Below, in pieces: positions 17,386-26,337 of a stretch of DNA of 64,000 nucleotides. The position numbers were made by a program, and so were the translations under genes. Position 1 is the stretch's first letter; each line of letters starts with the position of its first letter. The notes under the pieces were generated by a model, which was given only the letters and a program-made list of their open reading frames with translations, did not search any database and was not told the DNA's origin. Where the stretch lies: contig CAZNPZ010000003.1 of NCBI GenBank assembly GCA_964575255.1, positions 1 to 64,000 of the forward strand. Reading direction: 5' to 3'. This DNA comes from JAEZHK01 sp964575255. GTDB lineage: Bacteria > Bacillota > Clostridia > Christensenellales > Aristaeellaceae.

Positions 17386-17816
17386 GACTGCGCACTTCCT
17401 TTCATGCGTCCCACGTGATACCAACCCCAAGTATTAACTGCTCGTTGCGCAGATTCTTTTCGCACAGAACATTGTCCACTCCGCTCAGCATGGCACCGCT
17501 ACGATTCGTTTCACCTCGTTGTACCGCATCGAAATTCCCTCTGAGAGCAATTCTATTTTTCCTTGATATGGCTTCTGCAATTGCCCAATAGAGTATCATA
17601 TTTTTCTGGTTTGTCAAGATCACGGCGTCGGCAGGCCCATCCCTGGTATGATGCGTTTCAAATCAAAGGTGGCTGCAGGGCATTCTTCTGCATACGCACG
17701 CGCCGGCTGCCGAGATTCTGGCCAGGTTATTTTTCGGCGAATCGCTTGCACATATAGTAACTATATGGTTTACTGTGATATCAAACGAATAAAAGGCACT
17801 TGCATCGGGAGGTTAC
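17386..17816. other. intergenic region between serine hydrolase and purine operon
   Basis: 431 bases. The left part is the leader of the serine hydrolase. The right end holds the purine operon promoter and its palindrome (17746-17774). I looked for a purine riboswitch fold upstream of the deaminase and did not see the conserved junction bases. A 73-codon minus-strand frame (17402-17623) has no recognisable features. Confidence 0.5.
17746..17774 (+). promoter_or_regulatory. promoter with palindromic operator in its spacer
   Basis: TTGCAC (17746-17751), 17-bp spacer, TTTACT (17769-17774). The spacer is almost wholly occupied by CATATAG-TAA-CTATATG (17751-17767), a perfect 7-bp inverted repeat. 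A dyad between -35 and -10 is the classic arrangement for MerR-family control, and the last gene of this operon encodes a MerR protein. Confidence 0.6.
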
Positions 17817-19208
17817 ATGGAGAAAAGGCTGTTGATCAAAAACGCCGCTGCTGTCGTCAGCTGCGACGCGACGGATACCGTATACCGGGACGCCGATCTT
17901 CTGATCGAGGGCGGGCGCATCCTGTCCATCGGGAAAAATCTGGAGGGCGCCGCCGCGGAGACGCTTGACGCCGCGGGCAAGTTCGTCTACCCCGGCCTTG
18001 TCAACACGCACCACCATTTCTTTCAGACCTTCGTCCGCAATCTGGTCACCATCGACTACCCCAACATGCTGGTGGTGGAGTGGCTGGACAAGATCTACCG
18101 CGTCTTCCAACTGGTCGACCCGGACGTCATCTATTACTCCAGCCTCACGGCGATGGCCGATCTCTTAAAACATGGCTGCACCTGCGCGTTCGACCATCAG
18201 TACTGCTATACAAAGGCAACCGGAAAGTCCCCGGTCGACCGGCAGATGGAGGCGGCACAGCTTCTGGGCATCCGCTACCACGCGGGCCGGGGCGTCAATT
18301 CGCTCCCGCGTCAGATGGGCAGTACCATGCCCGAAAACATGCTGGAGACGACGGACGAGTATTTGAAGGACTGCGAGCGGCTGATCGCGTTGTATCACGA
18401 CCCCAAGCCGTTGTCCATGCGGCAGATCGTGCTGGCTCCTTGCCAGCCCATCAACAGCTTCAAAGAGACGTTCACCGAGACGATCAAACTCGCGCGCGAA
18501 AAGGGCGTGCGCATGCACACCCATCTGGGCGAGGGCGAAAACCCCATCATGCTGGAGCGCGTCGGGATGCGCACGCTGGATTGGTGCCGGGAGATCGGTT
18601 TCATCGGGCCGGACGTGTGGTATGCGCACGGCTGGGAACTGAATCCGGACGAATTCCGCGTCCTGGCCGAGACGGGCGCCGGCGTTTCCCATTGCCCCGC
18701 GCCCGCGGTGCTGGGCGGCTTCCCAATCCTCGACATCAAGGCCATGATGGACGCGGGCGTCTCCATCAGCCTGGGGTGCGACGGTTCCGCCACCAACGAC
18801 AGTTCCAACCTGCTGGATTCGCTCCGGATGGCGTACCTGATGCAGTCGTTCCACTCAAAGCAGCGCGGCGGCGCGGTGTCCTCCTACGATATGTTGAAAA
18901 TCGCGACCGTGGGCGGCGCGAAGGCGCTGGGGCGGGACGACCTCGGCTCGCTCGCGCCCGGAAAGGCGGCGGACCTTTTCATGGTCGACGCGGACGCGCT
19001 GGAACTGACCGGCACGCTGCACGACCCGAAATCCCTGCTTGCCCGCGTCGGGGTCACTGGCCCGGTCTGGCTGACGATGGTGAACGGCGCCGTGGTATAC
19101 AAGGATGGAAGGCTTCAAAGGGTGGACGAGAGGGCGCTCGCGCGCGAAGGCGAAACCGTGTGCGACCGCGTCCTTAGGGGACACTCCGAGGCGTTTCATA
19201 TATCTTGA
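17817..19208 (+). CDS. amidohydrolase, 8-oxoguanine deaminase-like
   Basis: 463 residues of the TrzN/AtzA/guanine-deaminase group of metal-dependent hydrolases. PGLVNTHHHFFQTFVR carries the first metal histidines. MHTHLGEG, WYAHGWEL and LGCDGSATNDSSN supply the remaining histidines and the catalytic aspartate. The order ERxGMRTLDW, IGPDVWYAHG, DGSATND is close to that of known 8-oxoguanine deaminases, but CPAPAVLGG stands where they have CPSSNMRLASG, so another purine or pterin is possible. It heads an operon with a nucleoside-type transporter, which supports purine deamination. The start has GGGAGG upstream. Confidence 0.82.
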   Translation: MEKRLLIKNAAAVVSCDATDTVYRDADLLIEGGRILSIGKNLEGAAAETLDAAGKFVYPGLVNTHHHFFQTFVRNLVTIDYPNMLVVEWLDKIYRVFQLVDPDVIYYSSLTAMADLLKHGCTCAFDHQYCYTKATGKSPVDRQMEAAQLLGIRYHAGRGVNSLPRQMGSTMPENMLETTDEYLKDCERLIALYHDPKPLSMRQIVLAPCQPINSFKETFTETIKLAREKGVRMHTHLGEGENPIMLERVGMRTLDWCREIGFIGPDVWYAHGWELNPDEFRVLAETGAGVSHCPAPAVLGGFPILDIKAMMDAGVSISLGCDGSATNDSSNLLDSLRMAYLMQSFHSKQRGGAVSSYDMLKIATVGGAKALGRDDLGSLAPGKAADLFMVDADALELTGTLHDPKSLLARVGVTGPVWLTMVNGAVVYKDGRLQRVDERALAREGETVCDRVLRGHSEAFHIS

Positions 19209-19233
19209 CCGGTAGGAAGAAGGGGGATTTCCA

Positions 19234-20229
19234 ATGAAAAGGCGTCTTTGCGTATTCATGGCTCTGGTTCTCGCGATGCTCTTCGTGGTTTCGGGCGTCG
19301 CAGCGCAGGCTGAGTCCGGCGCACCGCTGAAGGTCGCGTTGATCCTCTCAGGCCCGGCGAACGATCAGGGATGGAATGCCATCGCGGTTGCGGGTGTCAA
19401 GGCGGCGGAAGAGGAATTCGGCATTGAGTCCGCGTATTCCGAAAACGTCTCGATCGCGGACACCGAAGCCGCGTACCGCGACTATGCCGCGCAGGGGTAT
19501 AACCTCATCATTGGTCACGGCTTCCAGTTCGGCGAGCCAGCCGCCAACGTTTCCAAGGATTTCCCCGGCCAGTATTTCATGGCGACCGAAGCCGCTTCGC
19601 AGAGCGACAACATGGCGTCCTTCGTGATGAGCTGCGAACAGGGCGCGTACCTGATGGGCATGCTCTGCTCCGGGATGTCCAAGTCCGGCACCATCGGCGT
19701 GGTGGGCGCGATGCAGCAGCCCTCCATCACCAAGGAGCTTGAGGCGTTCAAGCTGGGCGCCAAGGAAATCAATCCCGACATCAAGGTGCTGGAGATCTAC
19801 ATCAACAGCTACGTGGACGCCGCGCTGGGCAAGGAAGCCGCGATGAACATGATCGACCAGGGCGCGGACGTGCTCTACCACGTCGCCAACCAAGCCGGTA
19901 CCGGCGTCATCACCGCCGCGCAGGAAAAGGGCATTCTGGCCTGCGGCAACTCCTACGACCAGTACTCCATCGCGCCGGAAACCGTGATGTGCTCCACCGT
20001 CTACAACATGACCAAGGTCATCACCACCGCCGTGGGCCTTGTGAAGGACAATCAGTTCAAGGGCGGCGTCTTCTACCTGGGCATGGCCGAGGGCGTGGTG
20101 GACCTCTCCGGCTACAACGGCTTTGAGAGCAAGATCCCCGAAGAGCTCAAGACCAGGATCGCCGAGAAGAAGCAGGCCATCGTCACCGGCGCGTTCACGG
20201 TGCCGCGCATCGAAACCCCCACAAAGTAA
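19234..20229 (+). CDS. BMP-family ABC transporter substrate-binding protein
   Basis: 331 residues. BMP (basic membrane protein, PnrA-type) proteins bind purine nucleosides or bases outside the membrane. The signal peptide ends in VAAQA before ESG without a lipobox cysteine, unlike most BMP lipoproteins. LILSGPANDQGWNAIAVAGVKAA is the family entry motif, GYNLIIGHGFQF the binding-cleft strand, and VGVVGAMQQPSITKELEAFKLGAKEINPD the hinge region. It lies 25 bp after the deaminase gene and before the ATPase. Confidence 0.88.
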   Translation: MKRRLCVFMALVLAMLFVVSGVAAQAESGAPLKVALILSGPANDQGWNAIAVAGVKAAEEEFGIESAYSENVSIADTEAAYRDYAAQGYNLIIGHGFQFGEPAANVSKDFPGQYFMATEAASQSDNMASFVMSCEQGAYLMGMLCSGMSKSGTIGVVGAMQQPSITKELEAFKLGAKEINPDIKVLEIYINSYVDAALGKEAAMNMIDQGADVLYHVANQAGTGVITAAQEKGILACGNSYDQYSIAPETVMCSTVYNMTKVITTAVGLVKDNQFKGGVFYLGMAEGVVDLSGYNGFESKIPEELKTRIAEKKQAIVTGAFTVPRIETPTK

Positions 20230-20251
20230 CAAGGATTCCCTGAAATCTGGT

Positions 20252-20282
20252 CTGCCCGGCGGCGCATATGCTCGCCGGGCAG
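20252..20282 (+). promoter_or_regulatory. intercistronic stem-loop after the BMP gene
   Basis: CTGCCCGGCG (20252-20261) and CGCCGGGCAG (20273-20282) form a perfect 10-bp stem with no T-run. Such stems after a binding-protein gene usually protect the upstream mRNA and lower expression of downstream membrane genes. Confidence 0.6.
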
Positions 20283-20323
20283 GCGTTTAGCCATCTCCGC
20301 CAAAGAAGTCCTCGGAGGGTTCT

Positions 20324-21850
20324 ATGAAGCTGCTGGAAATGAAGGGGATCGTAAAAACCTTCTGGGGTGCGTACGCCAACGACCACGTCGATTTGACTGT
20401 GGAAGCGGGGGAGATTCACGCGCTGTTGGGCGAGAACGGCGCGGGAAAGACCACGCTGATGAACCTTCTGTACGGGCTGTATCAGCCGGACGCGGGGGAG
20501 ATCGTCGTAAAAGGCGAGCCCGCCCGGCTCAAGTCCCCGCTAGATGCCATCCGGCGCGGGATCGGCATGGTTCACCAGCATTTCATGCTGGTGCCGACAT
20601 TGACCGTTTCGGAGAACATCACGCTCGGCCTCCGCGAGAAGGGGTATCCATTCACCGACAGGGCGGCGATCGACCGGCGGATCAACGAAATCTCCGCGTC
20701 TTTCGGCCTTGCGCTTGATCCGCGGGCACTGGTATCCTCGCTCTCGGTCGGGGAACAGCAGCGGGTGGAGATCATGAAGCTCTTGTACCGGAACGCCGAG
20801 CTTCTGATTCTGGACGAACCGACGGCCGTTCTGACCCCGCAGGAGACCGACCGCCTGTTTGAAGTGCTCAGGGCTTTGCGCGGCCGGGGCCGCTCCATCA
20901 TCCTGATCACCCACCGCATCCCAGAGGTCATGCGCATCGCCGACCGCGTGACGGTGCTCCGCGACGCGCGGAAGATCCTCTCCGCGCCGATCCGTGAACT
21001 GAACGAAGAAGCGCTCGCGCAGGCCATGATCGGGCGGCCGCTGTCCCCGGTCGTCCGGGGCGCCGCTACTGAGGCCGCGAAAGGGCTATCTCTGCACAAC
21101 GTGTCGCTGATCGAGCACGGCGTGGACAAACTGTTCAATGTTTCGTTTGAAATTTCCGCCGGAGAGATCTTCGGCGTCGCGGGCGTGGACGGCAACGGCC
21201 AGAAGGAACTGGCGGAGGTCATCATGGGCATCCGCGCGAAGCAGGAAGGAACCGTCACGCTGATGGGGCAAACACTCGACGGCCTGAGCGTCGAGGCGCG
21301 CAGGAAGTCAGGCGTCGCCTATATCCCGGACGACCGGCACCGCGACGCGCTGATCCTTGATATGGATCTTTCGGAGAACATGCTGCTTCGATTCCATTCG
21401 GATCGACGCTTTCAAAAACGGGGGTTTTTGAGCGCCCGGACCGTCAAACGGAAGACTTCGGAGAGCGTTCGGGCGTACGGCATCAAGGCTCACACGCTGG
21501 GCACGCAGGTGCGCGCCCTTTCGGGCGGCAATCAGCAGAAACTGATTCTGGCGCGGGAACTGTCGGACGCCCCGAAGCTGATCGTCGCCTGTCAGCCGAC
21601 GCGCGGCCTGGACGTCGGCGCGGCGGAGTTCGTGCAAAAGCAGCTTCTTCAGTGCAAGGAGCGCGGGGCGGCGGTGCTGCTGATCTCCGCCGATCTTGAT
21701 GAGATTCGCGTGCTCTCGGATCGGTTTTGTGTAATGCACGCCGGGCGGATCATGGGGGTCGTGACCAACCTAGATGCGCTGGATCTGACCGAAGTCGGCC
21801 TGATGATGGCCGGGCGGACCGCCGGGGGCGAGAAAGGGAGACCGGTATGA
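20324..21850 (+). CDS. nucleoside-type ABC transporter ATP-binding protein (two NBDs)
   Basis: 508 residues, the NupO/YufO type that pairs with BMP proteins. NBD1 has GENGAGKTT, LSVGEQQRVEIMKLL and LLILDEPTAVLTPQE, all intact. NBD2 has a degenerate P-loop GVDGNGQKE and signature LSGGNQQKL, with LIVACQPTRGLDV in place of a normal Walker B. This is common for the second half of the family. Its stop overlaps the first permease start (ATGA, 21847-21850). Confidence 0.88.
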   Translation: MKLLEMKGIVKTFWGAYANDHVDLTVEAGEIHALLGENGAGKTTLMNLLYGLYQPDAGEIVVKGEPARLKSPLDAIRRGIGMVHQHFMLVPTLTVSENITLGLREKGYPFTDRAAIDRRINEISASFGLALDPRALVSSLSVGEQQRVEIMKLLYRNAELLILDEPTAVLTPQETDRLFEVLRALRGRGRSIILITHRIPEVMRIADRVTVLRDARKILSAPIRELNEEALAQAMIGRPLSPVVRGAATEAAKGLSLHNVSLIEHGVDKLFNVSFEISAGEIFGVAGVDGNGQKELAEVIMGIRAKQEGTVTLMGQTLDGLSVEARRKSGVAYIPDDRHRDALILDMDLSENMLLRFHSDRRFQKRGFLSARTVKRKTSESVRAYGIKAHTLGTQVRALSGGNQQKLILARELSDAPKLIVACQPTRGLDVGAAEFVQKQLLQCKERGAAVLLISADLDEIRVLSDRFCVMHAGRIMGVVTNLDALDLTEVGLMMAGRTAGGEKGRPV

Positions 21851-22881
21851 AGAACCGCGCAAGCATGATCGCCTCCTACGCGGCCATCGCGGGCATCGCT
21901 GTGGCCGTCGCACTGATGTTCATCGCGTTCTCCGGCAGTGAGGTTCCAAAGGCGTTCGTTGGTTTCACGCGCGGGCTGTTCGGTTCTTCGTACTCCGCCG
22001 CGGAAATCTTCGTGAAGGCGACGCCGCTGACATTGGTGGGCCTCGGCGTGGCGGTTGGGTTTCGCAGCGGCTTTACCAACATCGGCGCGGAAGGGCAGCT
22101 TTATATGGGGGCGATCGCGACCACGTTTGTCGCCACCCGGTTTCCGGGGCTTCCAGCCTATTTGATGATCCCGCTTTGCATGCTCTCCGGCGCGCTCCTT
22201 GGGGGACTGTGGGCGCTGATCCCCGGCTTTCTCAAGGCGAGGTACGGCATCTCCGAAGTGATCAACACCATCATGTTCAATTACATCGGTCTTGGGATCA
22301 CGGGCGTGCTGGTGCAGACGGTGCTCAAGGATCCCGCGAGCTATTTCCCCGTGTCGCCGACGATTCCGGACGCGGCGTTTCTTCCGCTGATCGTACCCAA
22401 GACGCGGCTGCACGCGGGGCTGTACATCGCGCTGACCTGCACGGTATTGGTGTACATCCTGATGTTCAAAACACCGCAGGGGTTCAGCATGCGCGCGGTG
22501 GGGCTCAACCCGCGCGCCTGCCAGTGCATGGGGATCAGCGTATACCGAAACATCGTGTTGTCGTCGCTCATCAGCGGCGGGTTGGCCGGGCTTGCCGGTA
22601 TGAGCGAGATCGCCGGGCTTCAGCACCGATTGCTGGAGGGGATCTCGCCAGGCTACGGCTACCTTGCCATCATCGTGGCGCTGCTGGGCGGCAACTCGCC
22701 GCTGGGCGTCTTGATCGCGGCGGTCGGTGTGGCCGCGCTGCAGGTGGGCTCCCTCTCGATGCAGCGGGCGGCCAACGTACCAGCCTCGATCGCGTCCATC
22801 ATCATGGGCGCGGTGGTGCTTCTGATCCTCGCGAGAAAGACGCTGTTCCGGGGACTACTCAAAGGGAAGGGGGCACTGTAG
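21847..22881 (+). CDS. nucleoside-type ABC transporter permease (NupP-like)
   Basis: 344 residues with 8-9 membrane segments. TPLTLVGLGVAVGFRSGFTNIGAEGQLYMGA is the diagnostic loop of YufP/NupP permeases. ISPGYGYLAIIVALLGGNSPLGVL is the conserved C-terminal region. The start at 21847 overlaps the ATPase stop; 40 open codons upstream lie inside the ATPase and are not used. It is the larger channel subunit for purine nucleosides or bases. Confidence 0.88.
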   Translation: MKNRASMIASYAAIAGIAVAVALMFIAFSGSEVPKAFVGFTRGLFGSSYSAAEIFVKATPLTLVGLGVAVGFRSGFTNIGAEGQLYMGAIATTFVATRFPGLPAYLMIPLCMLSGALLGGLWALIPGFLKARYGISEVINTIMFNYIGLGITGVLVQTVLKDPASYFPVSPTIPDAAFLPLIVPKTRLHAGLYIALTCTVLVYILMFKTPQGFSMRAVGLNPRACQCMGISVYRNIVLSSLISGGLAGLAGMSEIAGLQHRLLEGISPGYGYLAIIVALLGGNSPLGVLIAAVGVAALQVGSLSMQRAANVPASIASIIMGAVVLLILARKTLFRGLLKGKGAL

Positions 22882-22885
22882 CGAC

Positions 22886-23821
22886 ATGGAAGGGATCATC
22901 GCCATCCTCACGTCTTTTCTGGCCGCCGCGGTGCGTGTGGCCACGCCTTTGACGTTCGCCGGAATCGGCGAAGCCTGTTCGGAGCGCGCGGGGATCATCA
23001 ACATCGGTGTGGAAGCCATCATGCTCTCCGGCGCCTTCGCCGCGTTCATGACCACGTTCGCCACCGGGAGCATCCTGCTGGGCACACTCGCGGGCATCCT
23101 GGGCGGCGTGTGCGTCAGCATGCTGCACGCGGTCTTGAGCATCCGCTGCCGCGCGAACCAGAACATCGCGGGTCTGGCGCTGAACATCCTGACGCTGGGT
23201 CTGACCAGCTTCCTGTTCCTAAAAGTGTTTGGCCAGTCCACGGTGCTTCCTACCTGTCCGCTCGCGCCCAAGTACGCCATTCCGCTGCTCTCAAAAATTC
23301 CGCTGATTGGTCCCGCGCTCTTTTCACAGAGCGGTTTTGAGTATATACTGTATCTCGCGGTCATTGCGGCCACGGTGGTATTCTACCGGACCGAGTGGGG
23401 CGTGACGCTGACAGCCGTCGGTGAACACCCCAGGGCGGCGGACACCGCGGGAGTGAACGTTCTCAGAATTCGCTATCTTGCGTGCCTCGTCAACGGCATC
23501 CTGGGGGGTCTCGGCGGCGCGTACATCACGATCGCCCAGCTTGGCTTCTTCATGGAAGATGTCAACGCGGGCAGGGGATACATCGCGCTGGTGGCGGTGA
23601 TCCTGGGAAGGCGCAACCCCGTCGGCATTTTTGCGTCAGCGCTGGTGATCGGCTTCGCGCAGGCGCTGCAGCTGCAGTTGCAGACGATGCAGATCGGCAT
23701 TCCGTCCCAGGCGTTCTCGATGCTGCCGTATGTGGCGGCGGTCGTCGTGCTGCTCTTTTCCATCGGCAAGGGGCGCGATCCTGTGGCGCTTGGGGTTCCC
23801 TACGATCGGGACAAGCGCTGA
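22886..23821 (+). CDS. nucleoside-type ABC transporter permease (NupQ-like)
   Basis: 311 residues, the second channel subunit. ATPLTFAGIGEACSERAGIINIGVEAIMLSGAF is the hallmark of the YufQ/NupQ group, and GRGYIALVAVILGRRNPVGIF its C-terminal loop. It starts 4 bp after the previous stop and ends 22 bp before the MerR gene. The five genes from 17817 to 23821 form a complete purine import and deamination unit. Confidence 0.88.
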   Translation: MEGIIAILTSFLAAAVRVATPLTFAGIGEACSERAGIINIGVEAIMLSGAFAAFMTTFATGSILLGTLAGILGGVCVSMLHAVLSIRCRANQNIAGLALNILTLGLTSFLFLKVFGQSTVLPTCPLAPKYAIPLLSKIPLIGPALFSQSGFEYILYLAVIAATVVFYRTEWGVTLTAVGEHPRAADTAGVNVLRIRYLACLVNGILGGLGGAYITIAQLGFFMEDVNAGRGYIALVAVILGRRNPVGIFASALVIGFAQALQLQLQTMQIGIPSQAFSMLPYVAAVVVLLFSIGKGRDPVALGVPYDRDKR

Positions 23822-23843
23822 GGGCGAAGAAAAAGGTGCTTTG

Positions 23844-24608
23844 ATGAAGGAATACTACACGGTCGGGGAATTCAGCGACATGTTCGGGCTGAACAAGCAG
23901 ACGCTGCAATACTACGACGCCATCGGGCTGTTTCAGCCGGTTTCGCGCGACGAAAAGACCGGCCGACGCCTGTACGCGTTTGACCAGGTGTACAAGCTGG
24001 CCTCGATTCGTTACTTCCGGCGGCTTGGTTATTCGCTGGATCAGATCATCGGCTACATGGCGTCCCGCGAGGTGGGCTTTACGCTGGATCACCTGAAACA
24101 GCGGTCTAAAGAACTGCGCAGCCAGTGGGAAGAACTGTTGGCGATTGAGACGGTGATTCAGCGAAAAATCCAGTATGTCGAGGAGGCGCTTTCCCGGATA
24201 GATTCCGAGAATGCGATTCAGGTTCTGAGCTTTCCGGAGCGGAAATACATCCCCATCGGCGCGGAAGAGCGGCTGTACCACCACAACTCCTTCTATTTCT
24301 ATCCGACGATCGCGTTCTATCAGGGGAATGAAAAGACATTCGGCGCGTACCTGTACGACATGGACGAAAACAAGGCGCACCCGGCTGTCGAGCGCGCCAT
24401 CATCCAGTCGATCCCGGCTGGAGACTACCTTTGCTGCTACCACAAAGGTCCGTACGAGGCCGTGCCGGTTACGATGCGGCGCATGCGCTCCGAAAAACCC
24501 GACCTGAACCTGTCTCCCCTCACGGTCAACTTTAACATCATCGACCAGTTCGTCGAAAAGAACAGCGATAACTACATCACCCACATGCAGATCCGAATCC
24601 TCAGCTGA
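23844..24608 (+). CDS. MerR-family regulator with GyrI-like effector domain
   Basis: 254 residues. Residues 4-75 are a MerR winged helix (YYTVGEFSDMFGLNKQTLQYYDAIGLF). Residues 85-120 are the dimerisation coiled coil. The C-terminal half (residues 130-254) resembles the GyrI/BltR drug- or ligand-binding domain and ends without the metal-binding cysteines of metal sensors. ATG 23844 is supported by AAAAAGGTG. Its place at the operon end and the dyad in the operon promoter spacer suggest that it controls the purine genes in response to a transported ligand. Confidence 0.85.
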   Translation: MKEYYTVGEFSDMFGLNKQTLQYYDAIGLFQPVSRDEKTGRRLYAFDQVYKLASIRYFRRLGYSLDQIIGYMASREVGFTLDHLKQRSKELRSQWEELLAIETVIQRKIQYVEEALSRIDSENAIQVLSFPERKYIPIGAEERLYHHNSFYFYPTIAFYQGNEKTFGAYLYDMDENKAHPAVERAIIQSIPAGDYLCCYHKGPYEAVPVTMRRMRSEKPDLNLSPLTVNFNIIDQFVEKNSDNYITHMQIRILS

Positions 24609-24621
24609 CCTTGTCCACGTC

Positions 24622-26268
24622 TCATTTCCTGCTCTGGTGAACCGCCCGATACTGCTTTTCCCCTCCGGAGAGATTGTACACGCGCCTGAACCCCTTGCCC
24701 AGCAGGATGTTCTGAGCCGCGTTTCCGGTCGTGCCCTTGTTGCAATAGGTGATTGTGACCAGATCCCTGTCCAGGCTGTCCGCGGCGTCCCGAAGTTCGG
24801 CATGGGGGATGTTCACGGCGGTTTCAATGGGGCTTTTCCTGTGCTGCGCCGCGCTTCGGGCGTCGATCAGCTGATACTTTTCCCCGGAGGCGGCCAACTG
24901 GTCAAGCGCTTCGGGCGTCATCAGAGGCCTGCCGCGGTGAATTTCATTGTCCAGAATCATGCCAGTATAGTGAACCGGATCCTTTGTGGTGGAGAACGGC
25001 GGGGCATAGGCGAGGTCGAGGTGGAAAAGGTCATTAACCTTCGCGCCGAATGTGATCGCCGTGGCGAACACGTCGATGCGCTTGTCGACGCCCTCGAAGC
25101 CGACGATCTCCGCGCCGAGCAGCCGCCCGGACGCCCTGTCCGCGACGCCCTTGATGACCATTTCTCGGCCTTGCATGTACTCTGGCTTGTCCGGCTTGAT
25201 GTTGTGGCAGACCGCGACATCGTAGCCGAGCGCCAGCGCCTCACGCTCGGAAAGGCCGGTCTGCGCCACGGTCAGGTCGAAAACGCGGAAGATGCCCGTC
25301 CCCAGAACGCCCCGGAACGCGAGGTCGCCCCCGGTCACGCAGTCGCCCGCGATCCGGCCGGTCTTGTTGGCGGTAGAGCCAAGCGACCGCCAGACGGGCT
25401 TTCCGGTGACCAGGTGAAAGTGTTCGGCGCAGTCGCCGCAGGCGTAGACGTCCGGGGCGCTGGTCTGCATACGCGTGTCCACCCGGATCGCGCCAGAGAC
25501 GCCCAGCTCTATGCCTGCCGCCGCGGCCAGTTCCGTATTGGGGCGGACGCCGGTTGCGACCAGTACCAGTTCCGCCGGGACTTCCCGGCCGTCCGAAAGA
25601 GCCACGCCGGACTCCGTGATGCCCGACACCGAGGCTTCCGTCAGAACGGAAACGCCTTTTTTCACAAGATGGTTCTCCACATGCGCCGCCATGTCCCGGT
25701 CGAGGCCGGGCGTGACCTGCGGGAGCTTTTCAAGCAGCGTGACCGAAATCCCCAGCGCCTTCAGGTTTTCGCACATCTCAAGCCCGATGAAGCCCGTGCC
25801 GACGACGGCGGCGGTATTCGGCTGGCGGGACTCGACGAACGCCTTGATGAGAAGCATGTCATTGACATTCCGAAGGGTGAAGACGTGCGGAAGGTCGACG
25901 CCTGGAATTGGCGGCACGACCGCCCGCGCGCCGGTCGCGATCACCAGCTTGTCATAATGATCGGTGAACACTTCGCCAGTCGCAAGATTCATCACAGTGA
26001 CGCTGTGGGCGTCCGGCGCGATGGCGAGCACTTCGTGCCGCGTCAGGATGTCCACGTTGTACTTGCTTTTAAAGAACGCCGGGTCGCGCGGGGTCAGTTC
26101 CTCCGCACGCTCGACGACCCCGCCGATATGGTAGGGCATGCCGCAGCCGGAGTAGGAGATGTAGCTGTCCTTCTCGTAGATCACGATTTCGGCGTCCTCG
26201 CTGTTTCGCCTCGCCTTGGCGGCGGCGGAAGTCCCGGCGGCGACCGCGCCGATGATGACGATCCTCAT
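24622..26268 (-). CDS. CoA-disulfide reductase-like flavoprotein with C-terminal rhodanese domain
   Basis: 548 residues. The N-terminus IVIIGAVAAGTSAAAKARR is the FAD fold. SYSGCGMPY holds the single redox cysteine typical of CoA-disulfide/NADH-peroxidase reductases. TAAVVGTGFIGLEMCENL is the NAD(P) fold, and DVYACGDCAE the second FAD site. The last ~85 residues are a rhodanese with LIDARSAAQH and active-site TYCNKGTTGN. Such fusions reduce persulfides or polysulfides as well as CoA disulfide. ATG 26268 follows GGAGGG. It is the last gene of the arsenic/thiol operon and converges with the MerR gene. Confidence 0.88.
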   Translation of the reverse strand: MRIVIIGAVAAGTSAAAKARRNSEDAEIVIYEKDSYISYSGCGMPYHIGGVVERAEELTPRDPAFFKSKYNVDILTRHEVLAIAPDAHSVTVMNLATGEVFTDHYDKLVIATGARAVVPPIPGVDLPHVFTLRNVNDMLLIKAFVESRQPNTAAVVGTGFIGLEMCENLKALGISVTLLEKLPQVTPGLDRDMAAHVENHLVKKGVSVLTEASVSGITESGVALSDGREVPAELVLVATGVRPNTELAAAAGIELGVSGAIRVDTRMQTSAPDVYACGDCAEHFHLVTGKPVWRSLGSTANKTGRIAGDCVTGGDLAFRGVLGTGIFRVFDLTVAQTGLSEREALALGYDVAVCHNIKPDKPEYMQGREMVIKGVADRASGRLLGAEIVGFEGVDKRIDVFATAITFGAKVNDLFHLDLAYAPPFSTTKDPVHYTGMILDNEIHRGRPLMTPEALDQLAASGEKYQLIDARSAAQHRKSPIETAVNIPHAELRDAADSLDRDLVTITYCNKGTTGNAAQNILLGKGFRRVYNLSGGEKQYRAVHQSRK

Positions 26269-26337
26269 GGCATGCCCTCCTTGATACAGAGAGTGATCAA
26301 CCAGTGGCATCGGGACGGACTGTTCAAACCATGCAGG

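Noticed and set aside
17402..17623. 73-residue minus-strand ORF upstream of the serine hydrolase
   Set aside because: No ribosome site, domain or conserved feature seen; more likely leader sequence.
17640..17816. Purine riboswitch upstream of the deaminase
   Set aside because: The three-way-junction consensus and loop bases were not found; the palindrome is better explained as an operator.
23562..24803. 413-codon minus-strand open frame
   Set aside because: Antisense to the permease and MerR genes, both of which have clear motifs and ribosome sites.
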